A stretch of DNA of 32,795 bases from an uncultured Saprospiraceae bacterium (GTDB lineage Bacteria > Bacteroidota > Bacteroidia > Chitinophagales > Saprospiraceae). The stretch is from NCBI GenBank assembly GCA_938010715.1, contig CALLVG010000090.1:1-32795 (forward strand). The letters are read 5' to 3'. The position numbers and the translations under genes were made by a program. This document shows, one piece after another, positions 22,348-31,700 of the stretch. The notes beneath the pieces are model-generated. The model had not been told where the DNA came from, did no database searches, and saw only the letters and a program-made list of their open reading frames with translations. Numbering within the stretch: position 1 is the first letter of the stretch; each line of letters begins with the position of its first letter.

Positions 22348-22812
22348 ATGGCTGACACTTATACCCAGATCTACCTACAATTTGTATTTGCCGTAAAAGA
22401 TCGTCAAAGTCTGATTCAACCAAATTGGGAAGAGGAACTCTACCAATACATAACTGGCATTGTTCAAAATAATGGCCATAAAATTTTAAGAATCAATGGA
22501 ATGCCAGACCATTTGCATATTTTCATTGGTTATAAACCAAAGCAATCTATCCCTGATTTAATTGAAGCTATAAAAACGGATAGCAACCATTTTATTAAAA
22601 GAAGAAACTTTTGCCCTTACAAATTTTCATGGCAAAATGGGTATGGTGCTTTCAGTTATTCTCACTCTCATCTTGATGCTGTTATCAATTACATTATCAA
22701 CCAAAAGGAACATCATAAATCTAAAACTTTCAAAGAGGAGTATCTTGATTTACTAACGAAATTTGAGATTGATTTTAAAAATGAATATGTTTTTGATTTT
22801 ATTGATTCGTAA
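22348..22812 (+). CDS. REP-associated tyrosine transposase (RAYT, IS200-like Y1 family)
   Basis: 154 residues from ATG 22348 (the frame runs on to a GTG at 22315, but that lies in REP unit B). The HUH motif is HLH (55-57) in GMPDHLHIFIG and the catalytic Tyr is Tyr115 in INYIINQKEHH. NGYGAFSYSHSHLDAVINY is the usual segment before it. Y1 HUH enzymes nick single-stranded DNA and keep a 5'-phosphotyrosine link. A single-copy gene bracketed by inverted palindromic modules instead of IS200 ends is the RAYT arrangement, which is tied to the spread of REP sequences. Confidence 0.88.
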   Translation: MADTYTQIYLQFVFAVKDRQSLIQPNWEEELYQYITGIVQNNGHKILRINGMPDHLHIFIGYKPKQSIPDLIEAIKTDSNHFIKRRNFCPYKFSWQNGYGAFSYSHSHLDAVINYIINQKEHHKSKTFKEEYLDLLTKFEIDFKNEYVFDFIDS

Positions 22813-22831
22813 ATTATAGAATCGTGTATTT

Positions 22832-22905
22832 ACATTATCGCCCCACTAGGGCTTTCGTAATATTTCGTATTCTTTTTCTATAAACATTGGCGCCTCTCTG
22901 AGGCT
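22832..22905 (-). repeat. REP-like module 2 (inverted, right of the transposase gene)
   Basis: Reverse-complemented it reads AGCCTCAGAGAGGCGCCAAT, TTTATAG and then CGAAAGCCCTAGTGGGGCGA (plus-strand order: unit B' at 22832-22857, unit A' at 22877-22905). It therefore mirrors module 1 across the gene. Confidence 0.7.
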
Positions 22906-22953
22906 CACAAAAACCCTGAGAATAACCAAAAGAATAATTCATTTAATCAAATT

Positions 22954-23040
22954 AGCTCCAGAGGAGCGACCATATTTATAGCCTCCGTAGGAGGTAAATA
23001 CAGAAGGAATATTCGAAAAGCCCCAGCGGGGCGATCATGT
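22954..23040 (+). repeat. REP-like module 3
   Basis: AGCTCCAGAGGAGCGACCAT, TTTATAG, an extra small palindrome CCTCCGTAGGAGG (22982-22994), then AAAAGCCCCAGCGGGGCGAT ending at CATGT. It has the same orientation as module 1, giving a head-to-tail/tail-to-head group of three as in BIMEs. The rest of 22813-23103 holds nothing else. Confidence 0.7.
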
Positions 23041-23103
23041 AATTCAAATACTGATTGAGAAATTTCATTTCAACAACTCTAAATAAGATTCTTTTTTTAA
23101 TCA

Positions 23104-23913
23104 ATGCCAGAAGTAAAGCAAAAAAATAAAGTTCCTCCTAAAAGCGAAAAAAAAACCTACTTCGCTTCCGATTTCCACTTGGGCGTTGATGCCAAGTACA
23201 CTTCCCGTGAGCGAGAGTTACAATTGGTCAGATGGCTGGATCAAATTAAGGAAGACGCTAAAGAAATTTATATTGTTGGCGATCTATTTGACTTTTGGTT
23301 TGAGTATAAACATGCTGTACCGAAAGGCTATGTGCGTTTATTGGGAAAGTTGGCGGAGCTGGCAGATTCGGGAATTGAGATGCACTTTTTTATTGGGAAT
23401 CATGACATGTGGATGTTTGATTATTTTGAAAAAGAGTTGGGTATCACAACACATCGAAAGCCGATTATTAAAACCCTTTCGGGTAAAAAATTCTTGATTG
23501 GACATGGTGATGGATTAGGGCCTGGTGATTATGGTTATAAAATTTTGAAAAAGGTTTTTGCCAATCCAATTTGTCAATGGTTATTTGCTCGTTTGCATCC
23601 TAATTTTGGAATTGGATTAGCTAATTTTTGGTCTCAAAAAAGTAAAGACAAACACATGGGCACCGAAGATTTTGAGTCCATCGAAAAAGAATGGTTGTGG
23701 TCTTACGCAGAGAAAAAACTGAAAGAACAGCCTGATATCGACTATTTTATTTTTGGACATCGTCACATTCCCATTGATTATACGTTATCCAATGGGCAGT
23801 CGAAATATGTGAATTTGGGACAATGGTTATTTGCAAATTCCTATGCTGTTTTTGACGGAAGTGATGTGAAACTTAATTTTTTTGAAAACGAAGAAGGGAA
23901 AATTTTTCCATGA
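23104..23913 (+). CDS. lpxH: UDP-2,3-diacylglucosamine diphosphatase (LpxH-like)
   Basis: 269 residues. A calcineurin-like metallophosphatase of lipid A synthesis, cutting UDP-2,3-diacylglucosamine to lipid X and UMP at the inner face of the membrane. Metal ligands: Asp23 and His25 in ASDFHLG, Asp60 in VGDLFDFWFEY, Asn99-His100-Asp101 in GNHDMWMF, His134 in IGHGDGLGPGDYGYK, His219 and His221 in FGHRHIPIDY. The insertion around 150-200 (QWLFARLHPNFGIGLANFW) would be the lipid-binding cap. It is followed by a secreted-protein gene with 71 bases between stop and preferred start. Confidence 0.92.
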   Translation: MPEVKQKNKVPPKSEKKTYFASDFHLGVDAKYTSRERELQLVRWLDQIKEDAKEIYIVGDLFDFWFEYKHAVPKGYVRLLGKLAELADSGIEMHFFIGNHDMWMFDYFEKELGITTHRKPIIKTLSGKKFLIGHGDGLGPGDYGYKILKKVFANPICQWLFARLHPNFGIGLANFWSQKSKDKHMGTEDFESIEKEWLWSYAEKKLKEQPDIDYFIFGHRHIPIDYTLSNGQSKYVNLGQWLFANSYAVFDGSDVKLNFFENEEGKIFP

Positions 23914-23984
23914 ATTTAATTCGGTACAAGGTGAAAGGTGGACGGTACACGGGGCGACACAAAATAACTTTAGGACAGTCATTA

Positions 23985-24800
23985 ATGAAAAAAATATTAG
24001 CAGTATTGGTTTTGGGATCGATGAGTTTGAGTGTATTTGCTCAAAGCGAAAAAACTTTAGATGTAAAAAAAATCATCTCCATCAATATTGAAGCGAAGTT
24101 TGCGACGGCAGATCAATTCGATAATTTTTACATCATTACCCACGAAAACGAAATCATCAAATTTGATTCGAAAGGAAATGAACTATTCCGATATTCCAAC
24201 AGCCGATTGGGAGACATCACCTACTTTGAAGCGGCCAATCCATTTCATCTTTTGGTTTTTTATCAAATGTTTAATGAAATCGTAACACTTGATCGCACGT
24301 TGAGTCCATCTGGCGGTTTTCATCTTACTAAGATTGAGTTATACGAAACTAATTGTCTAAGCATCGCCGACAATAAAAATTTATGGATTTACGACAAAGA
24401 CAATTTTCAGTTGAAAAAATTTGATTTCAATGGCACGCCAATTTTAGCAAGCCAACAATTAAATCAAATTTTCAAAACCAAAATCAACCCAACAATCGTA
24501 AAAGAAGTGGAGAACAATGTTTACCTTTTTGACAAAGCAAAAGGAATTTATGTTTTCGATATTTTTGGAAAATTCTTAAATTTCATAGCCGTCGAAAAAG
24601 TAATTGACTTCACTGTTTTAGAAAGAAATATTTTTCTTTTCAAAAAGAAAAAAGCGACCAATCTTATTAATTCAATCATGATGGGCGATGACTACTTCTA
24701 CCCTTCTGAATTGACAGAAAGTGGAAAGTTATTTTTTAAAAATGATAAAATCTTTCAGGTGACAAGAGATTGGGTTTCTGTTTTTAAAATTGAAAAATAA
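23985..24800 (+). CDS. Secreted protein of unknown function, propeller-like
   Basis: From ATG 23985 the protein has 271 residues with a clear signal peptide (MKKILAVLVLGSMSLSVFA, cut before Gln20). An upstream in-frame ATG at 23910 would bury this signal behind 25 residues, so it is not preferred. The mature part has repeating strand motifs such as NFYIITHENEIIKFDSKGNE, NLWIYDKDNFQLKKFDFNGT and NVYLFDKAKGIYVFDIFGKF, each ~45 residues apart, as in WD40/NHL-like propellers; a complete propeller would need more blades than are obvious. Location would be the periplasm. The position behind lpxH suggests a cell-envelope role (inference). Confidence 0.65.
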   Translation: MKKILAVLVLGSMSLSVFAQSEKTLDVKKIISINIEAKFATADQFDNFYIITHENEIIKFDSKGNELFRYSNSRLGDITYFEAANPFHLLVFYQMFNEIVTLDRTLSPSGGFHLTKIELYETNCLSIADNKNLWIYDKDNFQLKKFDFNGTPILASQQLNQIFKTKINPTIVKEVENNVYLFDKAKGIYVFDIFGKFLNFIAVEKVIDFTVLERNIFLFKKKKATNLINSIMMGDDYFYPSELTESGKLFFKNDKIFQVTRDWVSVFKIEK

Positions 24801-24807
24801 AGACCCT

Positions 24808-26148
24808 CTACTCAGCTTCCATCACATTTTTCATCAAATACTCATTCAAAACTTGATTCAATTCTTGTGGCACAAATGGTTTGGTGACAATCGTATTCAT
24901 ACCACAATCCAAGACTCTGGTTTTTGAAAAATTATCTGCCGATGCGGTCAGTGCAATAATCGGCAAAGTTGAAAACTTCGGATCTTTCAATGCTCTAATT
25001 GCACGAGAAGCATCATAACCATCCATAATTGGCATGTGCAAATCCATCAAAATTAATTGGTAATTTTCTTGTTGTATTTTATCCAATGCAATTTGCCCAT
25101 TCTCTGCAGTATCAACTTCAAAACCCCATTTTTCTAAAAATCGCTTAGCAACCAAAACATTGATTTGGTTATCTTCGACCAGTAAAATTTTCACATTATC
25201 AAAATAAGTAATCTCTTTTGAAACCGTTGCTCTTGGACCAACTTTCGTTGAAACATCTAAAGTCAATTCAAAGAAAAATCTTGAACCAGTACCTTCCTCA
25301 CTTTCCAACTGAATTTCCGAATCCATCAATTCTAAGATTTTTTTTGTGATAGAAAGCCCCAATCCAGTTCCGCCATATTTGCGTGTGGTGTCTGCATCTG
25401 CTTGCGAAAAACTACCAAAAATTAATTTATGCTTTTCTTTAGGAATACCGATTCCAGTGTCTTCTATGTTGAATTGAACAGTCACTTTTCTGCCATCCGT
25501 TTTCAAGTGTTTTAAACTGATTTTGATATAACCCTCGTGCGTAAACTTGATAGCATTTCCAACCAAGTTCAATAAAACTTGACTCAAGCGAAGCGAATCC
25601 CCCATCAAGTATTTCGGCAATTGCTCATCTAACTCAACAATCAAATCCACAGATTCGGAAGCCTTCGTTTTTACAGAAAAAGATTTTTCAAGATTTCTGA
25701 TTAACTTATGCAAATCAAATTCAACTTTTTCAAACTCAACTTGCCCATCCTCAATTTTATTAAAATCTAAAATATCATTGATAAGTGAAAGCAATAAGTC
25801 CGCAGAAAACTTGAGCGTATTCATATTTTCAACCAAATTTTTCTGCTTGCATTCGTCCAAAAGTATATTGGTAATCCCAACCACCGCATTCAATGGCGTA
25901 CGAATTTCGTGACTCATCATCGACAAAAAATCAGACTTAAATTTCGACCTGAGCTTTGCATTTTCTTTCTCCAGATTGGACTCTTTTAGTTCTAATTCCA
26001 AAGTACGTTCTATCATGCTCCTATCCTTTTCGTAGTGATCATACGATTCGCTAACGGTTGATAAGAACCCCAACATTTCTTCTGGAACATTGTCAATGCT
26101 TCCGAAATTTTGCCCTATTTGCTTTTTTAATAACCTATTAAATTCCAC
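24808..26148 (-). CDS. Hybrid sensor histidine kinase with receiver domain
   Basis: 446 residues, no membrane helix. Residues 40-70 form a coiled coil, then the HisKA domain with His80 in MMSHEIRTPLNAVVG, the ATPase domain with N-box LVGNAIKFT (Asn198), G1 box DTGIGIP (Asp230) and G2 box GTGLGLSI (261-268), and a receiver domain (318-440) with Asp369 in LILMDLHMPIMDGYDA and Lys423 in TKPF. It is a cytoplasmic, probably soluble phosphorelay protein; the input would come from a partner via the N-terminal 60 residues. The start is GTG at 26146-26148. Nothing next to it looks like a response partner. Confidence 0.9.
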   Translation of the reverse strand: MEFNRLLKKQIGQNFGSIDNVPEEMLGFLSTVSESYDHYEKDRSMIERTLELELKESNLEKENAKLRSKFKSDFLSMMSHEIRTPLNAVVGITNILLDECKQKNLVENMNTLKFSADLLLSLINDILDFNKIEDGQVEFEKVEFDLHKLIRNLEKSFSVKTKASESVDLIVELDEQLPKYLMGDSLRLSQVLLNLVGNAIKFTHEGYIKISLKHLKTDGRKVTVQFNIEDTGIGIPKEKHKLIFGSFSQADADTTRKYGGTGLGLSITKKILELMDSEIQLESEEGTGSRFFFELTLDVSTKVGPRATVSKEITYFDNVKILLVEDNQINVLVAKRFLEKWGFEVDTAENGQIALDKIQQENYQLILMDLHMPIMDGYDASRAIRALKDPKFSTLPIIALTASADNFSKTRVLDCGMNTIVTKPFVPQELNQVLNEYLMKNVMEAE

Positions 26149-26446
26149 GTTTGATTTCTTTGTTTGTCGTTATCAAAAAACTTGTCTTGGTTTGATATAT
26201 CATCAAACTTCATGAAATAATGGAGATGAATTCCATCATTAGAATAAAGTTTACAACCAACAATTTTAATTTTTGAAAATCCGTGAGCAGGAGGAATAGC
26301 TCATTTGTGGAGAGTATTTAAAAATCGCCAACAATTATGCCAAACAAATTGGGATTTTTGACATCATACTTTTCCATATATTTAAAAATTAACCATCTGT
26401 TTCAAATAACAACACAAACGCAAAAACACCTTGCAAACAAAAATAT

Positions 26447-26455
26447 TACCTTTGC
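26447..26455 (+). promoter_or_regulatory. -7 promoter box TACCTTTGC directly before the ABC-F start
   Basis: TACCTTTGC fits TAnnTTTG exactly and ends 3 bases before the ATG at 26459. A transcript starting where such a box places it would have almost no leader. TTG at 26431-26433 is closer than a usual -33 box. Confidence 0.45.
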
Positions 26456-26458
26456 GCT

Positions 26459-28324
26459 ATGAATTATGTCACCCTCGAAAATGTTTCTAAGAGTTTCGGC
26501 GAAAAAGTCCTTTTCAACAAAATTGATCTCACGATCAGTAAAGGGGAAAAGATCGCTTTAGTTGCCAAAAACGGAACTGGCAAAACAACTTTGCTACGTG
26601 TTTTGGCTGGAGAAGAAGCTGCCGAAGGCGAAAATTCCAAAATCTTTTTTCATAAAAGTGCGCGAGTCAGTTACCTCAGACAAGAGCCCGATTTCCATCC
26701 TGATATGACGGCGATGGACGCTGTTTTCGAGGCGGACTCCCCTGTCGTAAGAGCTATCAAAGCATACGAATTGGCCATGATTCATCCCGAAAAAGCAGAC
26801 GAACTGCAAACCGCGATGAGTAATATGGATGACCTCAAAGCATGGGACTTCGAGTCCAAAATGAAAGAGATTCTTTTCAAACTAAACATCAAAGATTTAA
26901 ATCAAAAAGTAGGAACACTTTCAGGTGGGCAGCAAAAGCGCTTGGCTCTTGCGCGTATTCTTATCGAAGAACCAGAAGTACTCATCCTTGATGAGCCAAC
27001 CAACCACTTGGATGTCGATATGATTGAGTGGTTGGAGGAATATTTAAAAAGTCCGAATCTCACCCTTTTCATGGTGACGCACGACCGTTACTTTTTGGAA
27101 AGAGTTTGTAGTCACATTGTCGAACTGGAGCGCGGAAATCTTTACAAATACACTGGCGGATATTCAGATTATTTAGAAAAGAAAACCATGCGCCACGAGG
27201 TAGAATCCGCTGAATTGGAAAAGACAAAAAAACTTTATCAAAAAGAACTTGCATGGATGCGTCGTGGCCCAAAAGCACGTACTACAAAAGCCAAATCAAG
27301 AATTCATGAATTTGGAAGAATTGAAGAAAAAGCGAATCAAAACCTCGATGATGGAAGCCTCAAAATTGACTTCAAAACAGCCCGACTGGGCAGTAAAATT
27401 GTAGAGGCCAACTATATCTCAAAGTCGTTTGATGACCTAAAAATTTTAGACAATTTTCATTATAAATTTAAAAAAGGAGAACGCGTTGGAATCGTTGGGC
27501 CAAACGGAGTTGGAAAGTCCACTTTTATAAAATTACTAACAGGACAAGAAAAACCTGATTCTGGAAAAGTAGTTATCGGAGAAACCGTCCAATTTGGCCA
27601 TTATACCCAAGATGGTATTCAGTTAGAAAAAGATAAAAAGGTTATTGAAGTTGTGCGAGATGTCGCTGAATTTATTCCTTTAGAAAAAGGAAAAAAATTG
27701 ACCGCTATACAGTTGCTCGATACCTTTCTGTTTGCACGGGATCAACATCAGGTTTTTGTTTCGCAGCTGAGTGGAGGAGAGCGACGCAGATTGTTTTTAT
27801 TAACGATTTTGATGAAAAATCCGAACTTCCTGATTCTCGATGAGCCGACCAATGATTTGGATATTATGTCACTGCAAGTCTTGGAGGAGTTTTTAGACAT
27901 CTTCCCTGGCTGTTTGATGATCGTGACCCACGATCGTTATTTTATGGACAAATTGGTCGATCATCTTTTCGTTTTTCATGGCGATGGACAAGTCAAAGAT
28001 TTCAATGGAGACTATTCCGAATATCGAAAATGGATTCTTGAACTCGAACGAGAAAAGCGTCGTGTACAACGTGCCGCAGACGAAAAACCAAAAGTCGTAC
28101 AAGAAAAACCAAAAGAGAAAAAGAAACTCAGCTACGGCGAAAAACGAGAAATGGAACAACTCGAAAAAGACATTGAAAAACTCGAAAAACGCCGCGCTGT
28201 AATCTTAGAACTATTCAATGATGCTTCCGCAAATATGAATGACCTTTCCAAAGAACTCGCCGAAGTCCAAGAGTCATTGGACGAAAAAGAAATGAGGTGG
28301 ATGGAGTTGGCTGAATTGGGATAG
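26459..28324 (+). CDS. uup: ABC-F family ATPase, Uup-type
   Basis: 621 residues: two ABC ATPase domains without membrane parts, joined by a helical linker (about 230-290), and a C-terminal coiled coil (about 525-615, Lys/Glu rich) typical of Uup. Domain 1 has AKNGTGKTT (36-44), LSGGQQKRLALARIL (from about 154) and LILDEPTNHLD; domain 2 has GPNGVGKST (about 347), LSGGERRR (about 436) and LILDEPTNDLD. ABC-F proteins act on the ribosome or, for Uup, also in DNA-structure and translation quality control. The Ala-Lys in the first Walker A (where most have Gly-x) is common in this phylum. Confidence 0.9.
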   Translation: MNYVTLENVSKSFGEKVLFNKIDLTISKGEKIALVAKNGTGKTTLLRVLAGEEAAEGENSKIFFHKSARVSYLRQEPDFHPDMTAMDAVFEADSPVVRAIKAYELAMIHPEKADELQTAMSNMDDLKAWDFESKMKEILFKLNIKDLNQKVGTLSGGQQKRLALARILIEEPEVLILDEPTNHLDVDMIEWLEEYLKSPNLTLFMVTHDRYFLERVCSHIVELERGNLYKYTGGYSDYLEKKTMRHEVESAELEKTKKLYQKELAWMRRGPKARTTKAKSRIHEFGRIEEKANQNLDDGSLKIDFKTARLGSKIVEANYISKSFDDLKILDNFHYKFKKGERVGIVGPNGVGKSTFIKLLTGQEKPDSGKVVIGETVQFGHYTQDGIQLEKDKKVIEVVRDVAEFIPLEKGKKLTAIQLLDTFLFARDQHQVFVSQLSGGERRRLFLLTILMKNPNFLILDEPTNDLDIMSLQVLEEFLDIFPGCLMIVTHDRYFMDKLVDHLFVFHGDGQVKDFNGDYSEYRKWILELEREKRRVQRAADEKPKVVQEKPKEKKKLSYGEKREMEQLEKDIEKLEKRRAVILELFNDASANMNDLSKELAEVQESLDEKEMRWMELAELG

Positions 28325-28520
28325 AAACAGTGAAAAAATAGGTACTTATTATTTTATCGTTCCTCAATGCGCAATTTCACATACCCAAATACAAGTATAA
28401 AAATCAGTTTGGGCTAAGATCTTCCTCTTCGTAGGAAATTTTTTGGGTATAATTGTATTCGATTCCTCTTTATATTAGTCTATAATTTTTCAATAGATTC
28501 CTTCTTCCTCAAAATCTATT

Positions 28521-28663
28521 TTAATAATGGTTCTTAGACAAAACCTGTGAATTAAGTCAGGTCGAAGTGAAAATTTTCTTTTCCTTATCAGTCAATAGAC
28601 TTTATTCTAATAATTTTTTCACTTCGACCTGACCGCAGAATTTGTCTAAAGAACATTAATAAT
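28521..28663. mobile_element. 143-bp inverted-repeat (MITE-like) element
   Basis: The outer arms GTTCTTAGACAAA (28530-28542) and TTTGTCTAAAGAAC (28641-28654) and inner arms GTCAGGTCGAAGTGAAAATT (28556-28575) and AATTTTTTCACTTCGACCTG (28612-28631) give nearly full dyad symmetry around an AT-rich 36-base centre. AT-rich flanks TTAATAAT and ATTAATAA continue it. It has no coding capacity and is unlike the 121-bp family. The remainder of the 28325-28745 gap is plain AT-rich DNA, with ATACCCAAA/TTTGGGTAT at 28381 and 28443 as a weak distant pair. Confidence 0.6.
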
Positions 28664-28745
28664 AAATCGATCTGCTTCTTCGGAAGTAAACTCTGTGAGT
28701 ATGCTCAAAATGCTCTAAACCCTTTATTCGGAACAAACATTTATT

Positions 28746-31700
28746 ATGATGAAATTACCTCTACACAACAAGAAGTGGATCTCCACACTGAGTATTTTTA
28801 TATTTTTTCTATTAGGAAATTTTAATAATTTAAATGCTCAAATCTGTAATGCAACTTATGTCATTACAAACCAAGACATCCTCATTTCAAATCTGGAAAA
28901 CAGACGAGCTATCATTAAAGTATATGATGAAAGTCTCGCTCCAGTTTTTGAATGTAGCAGTCTGAGTGATCCATGTCTGGATCCATTATTAATCGAATTA
29001 AATGATTGTGGAACCTACTACATTCAAATTCAAACTTTCGTCAATTGGCGAGCAAAATATTGCGATATTTTTGAAGAAATAAATGTTGCTGGATGCGGCA
29101 GCTCGTCTGTTGATTGCCCTGCTTTGAATGCTAACATTGGAGACCCTTGCGACGACGGCGACCCACAAACTGCTAACGATAAAGTCCAAGCAGACTGTTC
29201 TTGTGCTGGTAGTGTTGCTCCCCCAACTTTTGATTGTCCAGCAATCAATGCCAACATTGGAGACCCCTGCGACGACGGCGACCCACAAACTGCTAACGAT
29301 AAAGTCCAAGCAGATTGTTCTTGTGCTGGTAGTGTTGCTCCTCCAACTTTCGATTGTCCTACAATCAACGCTAACATTGGAGACCCTTGTGACGACGGAA
29401 ATGCAGTCTCTACAAACGATATGATTCTCACTGGTTGTATATGTGCTGGAACCGTCATTTCTCCATCCTTTGATTGTCCTGCACTGAGTGCAGACATCGG
29501 AGATTTTTGTGATGATGAAAATGCTCTGACAAGTAATGATATAGTTCAAGCCGACTGTTCCTGTAGCGGAACATTGGCACCTCCTCCAACCTATGATTGC
29601 CCAACTTTGATGGCCAACATCGGAGGGAGTTGTGATGATGGAAATCCAAATACAATTAACGATATTGCTCTGGCAGATTGCTCTTGTGTTGGTACTCTAA
29701 CAACCGAATTCAATTTAGCACATTGGACATTTGAGAATTGTGATCCAGGATTAAATTATGACGAACTAACTGCCAATACTAATGTACCAAATGGTTTCAA
29801 CTCAGTTACTGCCTCTATTTTTAATAGTACTGGAATGCACTCTTGTAATCCAGGTCCAAATTTAAATACTGGCAATACAAACAATGCAATTTGTCACAAA
29901 ATCAGACCTTATTGTTTTTGGACAAACAATTCACCTGATGCTTATACTTTTTCAATTACAGTTGATCCTGAACCAGGTCAAGCACTTTATATTTCTAAAT
30001 TGACCTTTTTTGAAAAAGCACCTGATACTTACGAGTGGTTGACGGGCGATACTGGGCCCAATAATCCACCAACCAAATATGGCTGGAGAGTCTTACGAAA
30101 CGGAATCGAGATTGGAAGACAAATTGATATTCCTACTTCCTCAGACTGGAGTTTTGAGGAGTTTGATTTTAGTAATTTAAATATCGGGGCAGGCGATTGT
30201 ACCAGAGCAACTTATACTTTTGAACTTTTGGGTTATTGCGAAAAAGATAACGGAGCAGATGTTTCGATTTGGGATATTGATGAAGTTCAGATTTATGGAT
30301 TTGCAGCTACAGAAGAACCATTGACGATTACAAGATCAGCCAAAGATAAATCCGTCGAATGTGACGGCCAAGGCAATTTTGTTGAGTATGAAAATTGGTT
30401 AGCAAGCAACGGCGGCACAACTGTCAACAACCCATACAATCACAATATCGTTTGGACAAACAATGGAGATAATGCCTTCGAAACGATTTGTGGAAGTGAC
30501 GGTTTTGCAAAAGTAACCTTCACCGCGACAGACGAATGTGGCAGATCTGTTGATACTGATGCAATCTTCTCGGTTTTCGATACTAAGCCTCCTGCGTTCG
30601 GATTTATTCCAAGTGATGTGACGATTGAATGTGATGATGCTTTGCCAACTCAAGCTGTTATTGCAGCTGATATTTGTGGAGGAGTTGAAATAAAACTGAA
30701 GGAAAGAACAAAACCTGGCAGCTGTCCAAATGCATCAACCATTACAAAAGAATGGACGGTAACGGATGAATGTGGTAATAAATCGACGGCTACACAAATA
30801 GTGACCATCCAAGACAACACCCCTCCTGTATTTGAAACGATACCTGCCAATGTGACGATTTCTTGTGACGCGCCAATTCCGACAGATATTCCTACTTATT
30901 CAGATAATTGTACAGATGTCAATGACATAATATTTGAGGATGAAGTAAGTGCCGTTCCTGGTTTCTGCTCAGGGCAACAGACAATTACTAAAACTTGGAC
31001 AATCACCGATCCTTGTGGAAATACAGCGAGTGCAACGCAAACCATTACCGTTGTAGATAATGATGCACCTACTTTATCTGGCGTGCCATCATCTGTTGCT
31101 CAAGATTGTGCAATTGCGTTACCTCCCATTCCTACGGTAACAGCAACAGATAATTGTGATATTGATCCACAGGTAATCTTCAATGAAATAAATATTCCAA
31201 CAAATTGTGGAGGTTCGATTGTAAGAACCTGGACGACTTCTGATGATTGTGGAAACACTATTTCGCAAAGTCAAGAAATAACTTTGATTGATAATACTGC
31301 ACCTAATATCACAACCCCTGCCATGGACTTGACCATTGAGTGTAATGTAAACACAAATTCAAATGATCTGATCAATTGGTTAACCTCAAATGGAGGAGCG
31401 ATGGCAGCAGATGATTGTAGCAATTTTGGTTGGTCTCATGATTTCACAGGTGCCTTAACTGGAACTTGTGGTTTTTCAAGTTTTGTGGATGTCACCTTCA
31501 CCGCAACCGACGTTTGTGGCAATAGTAGTTCAACCACTGCCCGATTCACAAGCGTGGACAACACGCCTCCAACCATTATGACCCCTGCGACTAATTTCTC
31601 TGTAGAATGTGATGGAGCTGGAAATGTAGGTTCTATAAACGCTTGGCTCGCTGGAAATGGAGGAGCAACTGCATCTGATCTCTGTTCCAATAATGTCACT

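Noticed and set aside
22239-23040. CRISPR array
   Set aside because: The repeated units are palindromic, unevenly spaced and in both orientations around a transposase; there are no cas genes.
23910-23984. Earlier ATG for the secreted propeller-like protein, overlapping lpxH by 4 bases
   Set aside because: It would put 25 polar residues ahead of a normal signal peptide; GGTGAAAGGTGG-type wording there looks like intergenic repeat DNA.
26459-26590. Unusual first Walker A (AKNGTGKTT) as a sign of a dead ATPase site
   Set aside because: The GKTT core is intact and Ala-Lys at the first positions is, as far as I recall, common in ABC-F proteins of this phylum.
28998-29549. Long antisense frames opposite the Cys-rich repeats (also 29030-29497 and 29128-29424 in another phase)
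   Set aside because: They arise because the 120-bp repeat unit is a multiple of three and lacks stops in other frames; the products are repetitive and unlike any protein.
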